Below, piece by piece: positions 55,351-64,000 of a DNA stretch of 64,000 bases. The DNA is from Pascua guehoae (taxonomy: Eukaryota > Basidiomycota > Tremellomycetes > Trichosporonales > Trichosporonaceae), in NCBI GenBank assembly GCA_001600415.1, contig BCJX01000002.1, positions 3,117,165 to 3,181,164 of the forward strand, in the 5' to 3' direction. The notes under the pieces are model-generated. The model had not been told where the DNA came from and searched no databases. It saw only the letters and a program-made list of their open reading frames with translations. A program made the translations under genes and the position numbers. Position 1 is the stretch's first letter; the number at the start of each line of letters is the position of its first letter.

Positions 55351-55930
55351 CTAGCGCTCCGTCGTCTCGCAGTCGGGATACGGAACCTCCCACGACTCAA
55401 TGTTGACCATGTAGATCTGGCGATTGGGCTTTGGGATCGTCCGCGGGGGGAAGAGCCCTGGACGTCAGGCAAACACAAGCTTGAGACGTACCAGCATGGA
55501 CGCAGACGTGGTCCGAGTCTTGGCCGCGATCGTAGACAGAACTGCGGGTCAGTGCCGGCCAGATAGGCCAGTCACCTCCAATTCATACTCACGATCCACA
55601 CTCGCCGCAGAAGTTTCGCGCATACGTCCGGCCGCTGTCCGCGACGCCGTTGTAAGTCTTGACCGGGCCGTCGACTTGGAACTCTCCATCGGGCACTTCG
55701 AGGAGGTACGCCGCACTGCGTGTGAGCCGGGGCGTTCTACACACTGAGCAGGTCTTGTTGGCTCGACTCACTTGGCGCCCGTGAACTGGCGGCAGTCGGT
55801 GCAGTCTGGGCCTGGTCAGTATGTCCCGACGCATGTACGCACGGCAGAGCTCGATGCCGTCGGGAGGGTTGGACAGTGTCACTGTGACGCGCTTGCAGAG
55901 GCAGTTGCCCTTGAGAGTCTTGTCGGTCAT
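55351..55930 (-). CDS. GFA/Mss4-like zinc protein (glutathione-dependent formaldehyde-activating family)
   Basis: Minus-strand five-exon model: 55930-55843, 55805-55772, 55715-55593, 55541-55492 and 55457-55351, giving 133 aa with closed phases. The family's Cys pattern is complete: GNCLC (Cys10, Cys12), LCHCTDCRQFTGA (Cys29, Cys31, Cys34) and NFCGECGS (Cys77, Cys80), which bind two zinc ions in bacterial Gfa. It also has the LLEVPDGEFQVDGPVKTY strand pair. Most fungal members are small stand-alone proteins of unproven activity, so formaldehyde-glutathione chemistry should not be assumed. The start chosen is the ATG before TDKTLKGNC; upstream in-frame ATGs lead into leader-like sequence. Confidence 0.88.
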
Positions 55931-57442
55931 GATGTTCAGATCCGAGTTTGTCAGTGACGGCAACGAACTAGCTGTCGCCTTCTTATCTGTTGTTAATGGA
56001 GTGCATGTGGGTGACGGGGCTTGACGCGGATGGCAGGACATGGAATGCTGACTGTTCATTCTAGGGCAACATGTGCTCACGCGAGACTATCGGTACGAGC
56101 ATCGGTACCGAAGGCTACGGATCGAAACGAAGACCAGTGAGTGGAGTGATTGTGGTCATGTGATACCTGACCAGGTATGAAGCTAGAGTTTGCGTGTAGA
56201 ATGCCCGCAAGGAGCATGCCTCATGACGTCGTTCAATTTCCACCGACTTAGGATGTAGTGACGTCCAGATTGGCAGTGTTGTGCAGCTTTGAATGTCAAT
56301 ATCGCCCAGCAAACTCTCCTATCTCCCCTCCCCTCAACCCCATCGGTAGCTCCGTTGTGCGTTTCAGAGTGCAAGCACCCGTCGAACACCCGCCGGAACA
56401 CCAGTTCTGGTGATTGTTTCCCAAAGCGGCAACGTGAGACGGCACAGCACAGCATGATGCACAGGTGAGGCTAAACTGAAATGTTGAAACGCGGGGTACC
56501 TAAGGAACGGCCGGAACGGTCCTGCTCACGTTTCATCTGAATGATACTGCACCGCACAGTGCACGGCACAGCAGGCGTGCACAGCACACAGCACCGCCAA
56601 GAGGCAGTGCACACGTGCTGGTGGTCCTGCGGAAGGCCCTTTCCGGCGCTGGATCTTATCTGTGAGCGTGCGGATAGCCGTGCCGTCTCGGGAGGGTCCC
56701 GGCACAGCGCACCGCTTACCCCTGCTGCGCGTCTTCCTCTTCTCTTGGCACCAATGTGTCCTGCTACAGGGCGCACAGAATGCTCTCTCTCTGTGATCTC
56801 TGAGACAAGCGTGTCCTCGAAACGCCCCCTTGTCTGCACTGCCCCGCGGGGCGTCCAGCGGATCAGTCACCGGCCACATGACACCCTTTCGTTTCACAAT
56901 GCGATGCTGATATCCGTTTCCGCATCTCCCTCCTCTTAATTCGACACGGTGTGGCAGTGCTCGGCGGTGTTCAAGGCCCAACTCCAACCTCTTGGGGATA
57001 CCATTAACCGCGGCAACGTTTGCAGGCGATGATCACTGGAAACAAGTACGAGGGAGAACAAGGAGATGAGCCGGTGCAGCACGTTTCACGATGCACTGCC
57101 GTGTTACAGACGGTTGGCAATCTTCAACACCGCTTCGTGAATGCCTCCATCGAGCAAGGCCCGGCATGCAGCTCGAGAAGGCATAAATACCGCCCCAGGT
57201 AGCCCCGTTCTTGACCCATCAGCAACACATCAAACCGCCAACCCACCACTGTCCTTATCCATACACGCCCCATCTTCCCGCTACACTCGTTCACCTGCAC
57301 TCGCTCATCAACACTTGCATCAACACAACTTCATCGACACTCATTCATCACCACTCATTCAGCACCACACCCGCATCGACGCTCGTTCACCCACACCCCC
57401 CTATATCAACCCCCGTAACCCACCCCCAACAAACAAACAACC
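55931..57442. other. Divergent 1.5-kb intergenic region
   Basis: Between the GFA-type gene (minus) and LOR copy 2 (plus). No coding content recognised. GCACAGCA/CAGTGCAC-rich words cluster around 56545-56610; a TATA box and a long CA-rich leader precede the LOR gene. Confidence 0.5.
57182..57189 (+). promoter_or_regulatory. TATA box of LOR copy 2
   Basis: GGCATAAATACCGCC followed by a ~230-base CACTCATCA-rich leader to the start codon, indicating a long unstructured 5' UTR. Confidence 0.5.
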
Positions 57443-58327
57443 ATGGGCTGCTGCTGCTCCGGAGGCGCGTCGACCGAGCTGTACCCGTGCAACCCGCCGC
57501 TCATGCTCGTCCCCGCCCAAGGCTTCGTGCGCGACAAGCACACGTCGCTCATCATCAATGAGAAGATGCTGTCCGTCAGCGGTGTGAGTGTCCCCCACCC
57601 TCCCAAAATAGTAACGGAGAGCACACATTCTGACAACGCAGGACGACTTTGACATTAAAGACACCGAGGGCCGCATGGTCGCGCAGTGCAAGGGCAAGAC
57701 GCTCTCCCTCCGCGACAAGAAGAGTGAGCCTCACTCCCCTCCTTGGTAACGCGTTTGAAGCACACTGACCCGCCAGCCATCGTGGACCCGCACGGCCGCC
57801 CGCTGTTCACGCTCCTGAACAAGCGCATGTCGCTGACGCGCGGCTTTTACGCGCACGACGCCAACGGCCAGCAGCTCATGTATGTCCGCAAGCGCTTTGG
57901 CAAGAGTGAGTCTGCCCGTACCCTTTTTGCATTCGCGGCATTTTATTAACGTGTGCGCAGTGAAGACCCAGTACAAGATTTCCCTCACCAACGCGGCGAC
58001 GGGCGAGGAAAAGGAGCTCAGGCTCAAGGGCAACTTTACCGACCGGCGCGCCAGCATCATGATGGACGGCCAGGCCATTGCCGACATTACAAGGGACCGC
58101 GTCAACGTGGGCGAGATCATGGCCAACTGCCAGACTGTGAGTCAAACAAAAACTGCATCTGGCCCGAACGACAAAGAGTTCAGCACTGACGATTCCAGTA
58201 CAGGGTCAATGTCGCTCCGGGCGTCGACCTCGCGCTCATTGCCGCCATTTGCATCTGCTTTGACGAGACCGAGCATGAGGGTGCACGCAAGATCCCGGGC
58301 CTCCCACCCATCCCCTGCATCTCGTGA
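57443..58327 (+). CDS. LURP-one-related (LOR/tubby-like fold) protein, copy 2, with myristoyl/palmitoyl N-terminus
   Basis: The five-exon model is 57443-57583, 57642-57723, 57777-57905, 57961-58136 and 58199-58327, giving 218 aa in closed phase. It begins MGCCCSGGAS: Gly2 with Ser6 is a textbook N-myristoylation signal, and three adjacent Cys suit palmitoylation, so membrane attachment is likely. LOR landmarks follow: LMLVPAQGFVRDKHTSL, DFDIKDTEGRMV, DPHGRPLFTLLNKR, FYAHDANGQQLMYVRK, LKGNFTDRRASIMMDGQAIADI and VNVAPGVDLALIAAICICFDE, ending GARKIPGLPPIPCIS. Exon phases match those of the copy at 10490-11322 at several joints, so the two are paralogues. The family fold is shared with scramblases; whether it binds lipid or signals is not known. 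Confidence 0.88.
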
Positions 58328-59613
58328 TCGTGATCGTGATCGAGAACAAGAACAAGAGCCCACGCAAGAACTCGACCCCGGCGGTCACGCCCACTGTATC
58401 TGTAGTCTACCCCTGTAGCCTCCTCATGCATCTGACATAGAAGTAGCCAAGCTGCTGCAAACGTGCCGCGTGGGTGTCGGTCGGATTCGTGTGGAGTCAT
58501 CAGTGACATCGCATTGCACAGTAGTGATTACTGTGAGAGAAGAAGGGATGTATGGAACGCGCCATATGCGTCGTGCGCTATAGCCAGCATGTAGACGCGA
58601 GCGTGGTTATCCAAGTGATTGTAATTGGAGCTACATATTGCAGGCGAGAGGGCGCTGGCCTCCCTTTCTGGCGTTAGTGGCAGTGTTCCCCCAGTGGCGA
58701 TGGGACACGGTACGCAACTGTGGTGAGGATAGCATGTTAGGAAGTCTGAACGCTGTTCGAGAGAGAGAAAGGGACTTCCAGCAAAAATTGCATCAGAACG
58801 TGGGGTTGCACAGGTGGTTGCTATTGTCAAAGTCCGTATGGGTGATGCGCTGGCGTGCCCTCCTTGGTCAACAAGGTGAGACAGGATGGGAAGACCTTGG
58901 GACGCGGGTTTCGAGGACCATTCTGGTCCTATATCACGATCCTCCAGCCGTCGGGACGACGCAACGATCGCGGAATGTGGCAATCCTCGTCGAATGTTGC
59001 CATTCGGCACGAATGGCCCACATGTGCAGATTGGACTTGTCCCACAGCGAGCACTTTGCAGTATATCACGCGTTGACTGTGTTTGGGGCACATGGGTCGA
59101 CTGTTGGCGACCTTGAGCACGCACAAGCTGTTGAACGCCGTTTGTCTGGTGAGACAGTGGTGGCCGCAAACAAGTATTTGTACAAGTGCTCTGAGCTAGC
59201 CAGAAGTCAGACACCACCCTGATGCCTTCAATGTTGTGCCAGTAGCCTCGCCCAACGAGATTGTGACAGCGTACGAGGACTGCTTCGGCCACAAATGACA
59301 ATGGCTTGCCGGAGCGGAATAGTTGAGGACGTTATATTGTGAGTATCCACAAGGCGGATTGGCGGGCAAGCTCATAAGGAGGGTCTTGGAATGGGAGCGC
59401 TTTGTTAAAGGGCCAAACACGATATACCGAAGTCGTCGTGGGTAGCCTGGTGCTCGCCGACGGGTATCGTTTACATGGAACAACTGTGTACAAACACCAC
59501 GACGTGAGAGGGTTCAGGAGCGGGTATCATTCTACGAAGTCTATTGTGGGAGGGAGAGGCGTGGACGATGGTGGTGTGCGCAGACTCAAGGAGGGCGAGC
59601 TCGACATTGGGCT
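58328..59613. other. Convergent 1.3-kb intergenic region
   Basis: Between LOR copy 2 (plus) and the aspartic protease gene (minus). Starts with a (GTGATC) hexamer triplet that overlaps the LOR stop codon (58323-58342). Open frames of up to 257 codons on the minus strand lack domain features. No gene supported. Confidence 0.45.
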
Positions 59614-61259
59614 CTAGCCAGGAAGCGCAGCAAATGACGGCCGAGGGGGGCCGGGGAACATGCCCGTCTTGGGGAAGAGACGATCCTGCAAGGCGCAAAG
59701 ACCGATTCGGCGGATACCGTCCTTCTGGCTGTAGATGGTGTACCAATTTTGATGGAATGGAATACCCATGACCCAGCGGCGCTTGTCGCTACCGCGCTTC
59801 CTTCCCTTGCTGGCACAGTCAGCATGTGCCTCTTGCACTCGTGAGCTCACCGGGGAATACCCAAGATGGACCCATAAACCTTGCCGTTTTCAGAGTGCCA
59901 GACATCGTCTGCTTTTATCGGAAACGCGCGGTTGCCAAACACGAATGACACTTCGGTGCACGGCCCAGGGAGGATAAACTGGGTAAAGCCGCCACTTGTC
60001 TTCTCTTCAATCTTGGCGTTGGGGAAGAAGGACTGGTAGAGTTCCTTGACGTCCTCGGAGGGGCCCTGGATGTACGTCGCACCCGTGTCGAATAAGGCAA
60101 ACCGCCTCTCTACCACACCGGGTTGAACAACACTGACTTGGTTGTTCTGTTGAATAGCAATCCCTGTCAAGGGGACATTCCATTCGCGCCAGTCGTTCAA
60201 GATGGAGCCCACGGTGGGGAACCAGTAAGGGTCCTCGCCCTTCAAGAGGCTGGGATTGACGCCACTGCTATTAGCCCTGCACTGTATGTTCCTTGACCAA
60301 TCTCATGTACTCACCCAATACTAATCTGGCCGCATTCACTCTGGTTTGAACCGGCTGCTCCAGACCCGTACTGCATGTAGATGCCAAACATGGCCGCGCC
60401 AGCCGCGAGGCCAAGACGGTACCAGTAAGGCTCCTTCCAGTACGCAGGGTCGTTGGGACCCATGCCCATGAAGCCATGGAGGTCGGCGGGGAAGCCGCTG
60501 CCACCAACAGGCTGGAAAACTTTCTTGATGACGTCTATGGTGTGAGCACGAGATATTGGGGTAGAGCATGAGTTTGGACTAACAGAGAAACTGGTCCTCG
60601 ACTCGGCCCTCGGCGAACCAGACATCATCCTCGGTAGGATGCGCTGCAAGGACGTTGCCTCCAACGCCCAGGGGCACTGGGGTGTCTCCAACTGCATTGG
60701 ATGGCTTGTAGGTGCCAGTAGGATGCACTGTGACATCGTCGTCTATGCCGATGTATTTATACTCGCAGTCGGGGGCGAACAGGAACATGTTCGACGAGCC
60801 CGTGTCGATAAGGACGGTGAAGGAGGCGTCCTTTATGTTCACCTTTGCCGTGATATTGGACCGCACAGAGTCACTGAGCAGACTGGTGTGTTAGAACAGG
60901 ATAATTCTACAAGTGTTTTAATGCACCTACCTCTGATGACCGACATCGCCGTTGGCAACATGGACTTTGCCAACCGTCTTGCCAAACATGGAAGAGAATA
61001 TGCCGCCGCCTCGCCTGTTGCGTCTCTGTTGGCTGTCATGGATTGAAAGCTGGCCAAAAACTCTCGCTACCGGAAGTTCGGAAGACGCTTGCCCGCCTGT
61101 CGACGACGGGCTCGGGCCACGCGGCCGAGATTGGGAGCTCGATGGCGTTGTTGGGTGAACGACAGGCTGCCGCTGTGGCGCGCGTTGTGCCGAGGTTCGA
61201 AGCTGTGGTGGATAGTCTCCCGGGTTCGGAGGCATCCTGCCACGGTGTCTCCCGCTCAT
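59614..61259 (-). CDS. Pepsin-type aspartic protease (family A1) without visible signal peptide
   Basis: Minus-strand five-exon model: 61259-60931, 60882-60584, 60534-60315, 60267-59851 and 59788-59614, giving 479 aa. The two catalytic motifs are present, DTGSSN (Asp136) and DTGAT (Asp343), 207 residues apart as usual for the family, with VRSNITAKVNI before the first and the C-terminal strands RWVMGIPFHQNWYTIYSQ plus RIGLCAL. The N-terminal 110 residues are Arg/Gln/Pro/Ser-rich (MSGRHRGRMPPNPGDYPPQ...) with no hydrophobic signal, unlike vacuolar or secreted relatives. Either the enzyme is cytosolic or nuclear, or a signal exon lies further upstream. The start has a good ATCATGAGC context after a CT-rich leader. 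The last acceptor (GGTAG at 59789) was chosen because it restores frame; the nearby ACAAG does not. Confidence 0.85.
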
Positions 61260-61977
61260 GATGGCTGTTTAGAGAAAAGTGGGGGGCACTGGGAGATGTT
61301 GGGTACGATGCTGCAAGTTGTGGGAAGAGTCGAGGTTGTTGATCGGTCGCAGTGAGCTGCCTTCTCTATACAGTGACGATGGTGGGTGAGGGTCTGCGAG
61401 TTTTGCAACAAGCTGCACCGCAGTGTACCCCCTAGACGAGGGGTTGACACTCTCTTGTTTCCATTCGAACACAGCTCGGCCTAGCCGTGAAGAGTAATGT
61501 AACCTGAGGCAACCAGTATTGCTGAGCCCAGTGCCCGCTCCGCAGTTCATGGCTTGGTGGACGTTTCGCTCCACGGCGGCTGTGCGTTTCGAGACAGGTC
61601 CCCCCGCAGAGGCTATGTCGTTGTATCAGCGTGCACAGCGACCTTGCTAAATGGGGTAACACTGTGAGAATGGCGGTGCGGTGCATGCGGCTGACCGACA
61701 AGAAGAGCGGCGATGAACAGCAGTACCTGTTTGGGATGGCACAGCTCTTGCCAACAAGCATGAAATGGCGATGCGACGTGAAACATGTGTCCTTCCCGCT
61801 CCCCCCCTTTCGTCTCATCATCCACCACCTTTCAGGAACCAACGGGATCAATCCACAGGAACCCAACATGCGGTGCGTGGTGCACTACTCTTGCCTCTTC
61901 AACGATTAAGCATTGCTTCACCTTGGATCCTGTTGTTCAACTTGTCACTCCTCGCCCTTCATTCTTCCAACAACAAC
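61260..61977. other. Divergent promoter region
   Basis: 0.7 kb between the protease (minus) and the last F-box-like gene (plus). No coding content recognised; the final ~60 bases (CTTCAACGATTAAGC...TTCCAACAACAAC) look like a 5' leader. Confidence 0.55.
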
Positions 61978-63834
61978 ATGTCTCTTCTGCAACTTCCGGG
62001 CGAAGTGAGTCGAGGACCTCACCTGAAGCTGACTGCCAGATACTTGTACCAATACTCGCCTTGGCGGCAGAGCAAGACCTGCGAGCTCCGTACAATGTCG
62101 GCCTGACGTGCAAAGTGCTTCATGATCTGGTATGTACAACGTACACATTGTGTGGCATGGCACACGCTCGTAAACAGCAGCACACTAACATTAAGATTGA
62201 CCGAGACGTTTGGCGACAGCTGCATCACCTCAAGTACGACGACCCGTCCAAGGCGTGCGCGTTTGCACACCCGCGCAAGGACTTTGATTGGAAGCAGCGC
62301 GTGCTTGACCGCGACTATACGATCAAATTTGCCCAAGAGAATGATACGCCTTTTCCTCTTTCAGGACTTTCCGCGGCTCAAATTGTCATGCTTGTGAGTA
62401 CTGGGTCATTCAGGCCGTGTCCGATATTTTAGCATTTCATCCGACAACGCACCTAGTTGGGTCATGGACGCTGACCCGGTAGCGCGAACACGAAGAGCGC
62501 GCTTTCAGCACTATTATCGGCTTGTACCACGACCTACCGTCTCTTGGAGCCCCATCGCGAAATGCCAGGATCCTTACCACCATCGGCGAGAGCCAGGTGA
62601 TGGGGTTGCTGTGTGCCACGGAGCTGTTCGACGACGAGCTCATGCTGCGACACCACGCCCACACTATCTTGCTCAACATGAGCCTGATGTATTCCAACCT
62701 GATTGTCCAAGAGTGGTTCACCGACAACCGGGACGTGCCGGATGATGATCTCCCACCTCAAGATCAGACGGATTGGCTTGGCCTTAAAGCCGATGCCTCG
62801 TTTGCAGGTGGGACGACACTTGCGCAGATATGGCCGGCAGCTGACTCGTGCAGTCCACGTCGCCGAGTTATTTGGTCACAACTTTGAGGATTACATGGGG
62901 AACGCAAACACGTCTTTAGTTCGAAACGCTCTCGCTGGGGGCATTGATGCGGTCCGAGGCTCAGGTATTCTCGAGCTGCGTCGCCCGTCGAGCTTGGATG
63001 ATTCCGAGATCTGGGACTGGGCCGGCGTCAAAGGCCAATGGTACGCGACCCTCACAAACCGCCGTATGGCGCGGTGGAGTCGGGGTGGACCGTATCCTAA
63101 GCCCATTCTGCTCGACCCCGATACCTTTGACGTCCTTCCAGCCGTCTCCCCAGCAGGGATACTGGACGCGTACCACTCCAAGTATGGCGAGGCCGACAAC
63201 CACCTCTGGGACGACCTCTCGGCCAACGTGTACGACGACACGCTCCCACCAGTCTACTTTTACGGTACCACCCAGTCGACGTCTACCACGTCAAAGTTCA
63301 TCTTCGGCGTCGCGCACCTTACGCGCGACGAGCCGCCCGAGCTGCGCTGGGACCTTGGCATTGTCGACCGTGCGACGCCCAGCGACAGCGTCGTGTATCA
63401 AGGGGTACAAGTCGGCGGGCCGGGGGCCAAGCGAGGTGTATTCGGGGTAAGTACTGGTACTGGGTTTGTTTGTGGTGGCCTGGCTGACGAGTTGCAGCAG
63501 TACAAGTTCTGGAAGCGGCGGTCGCGCAAAGACGAGGTCGTACAGGACGGCCAAAGCGCAGGTGCGAATGGGGTAAAGCGAGATGACTGTCCCAATGGTC
63601 GTGGCGATGGTCCTATTCCGCCCAACCCTGTCGGATGGCCCGCTGCGACGGGGGACGTCGGCGAGGACGATGGCTCGGTCGACTTTCGAACGCGGACAGA
63701 TGGCATGGGATGGCTGTTCAGGATTGTGAGTGGACGCCTTCCCAGCATGTGCGTACCTTGGAGTGAAGCTGATCGTCGTGCAGGGAGCTCAATGCCCGGT
63801 CACCGACCGTCCATCAGAGGTGACCGAGGAGTAA
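61978..63834 (+). CDS. F-box-like, lineage-specific protein
   Basis: The seven-exon model is 61978-62004, 62040-62129, 62196-62393, 62483-62807, 62854-63446, 63498-63725 and 63784-63834, giving 503 aa with closed phases. The N-terminus, assembled across two exon joints, reads LLQLPGEILVPILALAAEQ followed by DLRAPYNVGLTCKVLHDL, a recognisable F-box. The body is globular (REHEERAFSTIIGLYHDLP, AELFGHNFEDYMGNANT, IWDWAGVKGQWYATL, FKFIFGVAHLTRDEPPELRW) without named repeats. The intron 5 acceptor is a CAGCAG tandem, so an isoform lacking one Gln is possible. Presumed SCF substrate adaptor by fold; the target is unknown. The exon-2 placement is supported by both frame and the F-box helix pattern. 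Confidence 0.75.
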
Positions 63835-64000
63835 CTGTAGCGAGTGTTGGGATCGTACCGCCTGTAGCGCTATACCTCGGAAATGTACAGAACTGTATCA
63901 ACTGACACTTGCCTTGCTATCAAGAAGCCGACTGCGTTGTAACAAGGGCAGCAATGGACGGCGTACGTTGAAAGTACACCAACCCTTACCGCACAGTACA

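Noticed and set aside
58528..59301. 257-codon minus-strand open frame
   Set aside because: Random-looking composition, no motif, and an equally long overlapping frame on the other strand (58638-59222).

Overview
This is a 64-kb window of a GC-rich (roughly 58-60%) eukaryotic nuclear genome. Nearly every gene is split by short (about 40-110 nt) GT-AG introns whose branch sites read CTGAC or CTAAC. Gene content (a CFEM/CPL1-like secreted protein, an AA14/Cel1-like LPMO, PDR-type ABC pump, RLP24, crooked-neck/CLF1, GDP-mannose pyrophosphorylase, lineage-specific F-box-like proteins) points to a basidiomycete yeast of the Tremellomycetes, most likely Trichosporonales; the order-level call is inference. 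No virus, transposase, CRISPR array, tRNA or rRNA was recognised.

Layout. 0-12 kb: the 3' end of a proline-rich protein; the relic of a small cysteine-rich protein gene; a full-length 1480-aa PDR/CDR ABC transporter; a His-rich ZIP zinc transporter; and, on the minus strand, a LURP-one-related/tubby-like (LOR) protein. 14-24 kb: a secreted AA14-like copper monooxygenase, a thioredoxin-fold DsbA-like protein, a 15-exon AMP-forming acyl-CoA synthetase and a Baeyer-Villiger monooxygenase, all on the plus strand; the last three could form a small catabolic group. 24-37 kb: an F-box-like protein (minus), the CFEM-CPL1 secreted protein (minus), a 5.3-kb gene-poor divergent interval, a 74-aa six-cysteine secreted protein, a two-domain rhodanese and a second F-box-like protein with an Asn/Lys-rich insert. 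38-47 kb: a single-pass membrane protein (minus), a 4.6-kb gene-poor interval, and 14-exon MPG1 (GDP-mannose synthesis, minus). 48-54 kb: three plus-strand genes of core or cell-cycle flavour: RLP24 (60S assembly), CLF1 (splicing) and a basic, disordered protein that may be securin-like. 55-64 kb: a GFA-type zinc protein (minus), a second LOR protein with an N-myristoylation signature, an aspartic protease lacking a visible signal peptide (minus) and a third F-box-like protein.

Exon structures were worked out by hand from splice signals, frame closure and conserved motifs. Most models close in phase across all exons, which is strong internal support. Points of special interest are an apparent AT-AC intron and an 8-nt microexon in MPG1, the relic and intact members of a CPxG..KC cysteine-repeat family, the LOR paralogue pair with putative lipidation, and several long gene-poor stretches with local repeats. 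Bases 63835-64000 hold no recognised feature.
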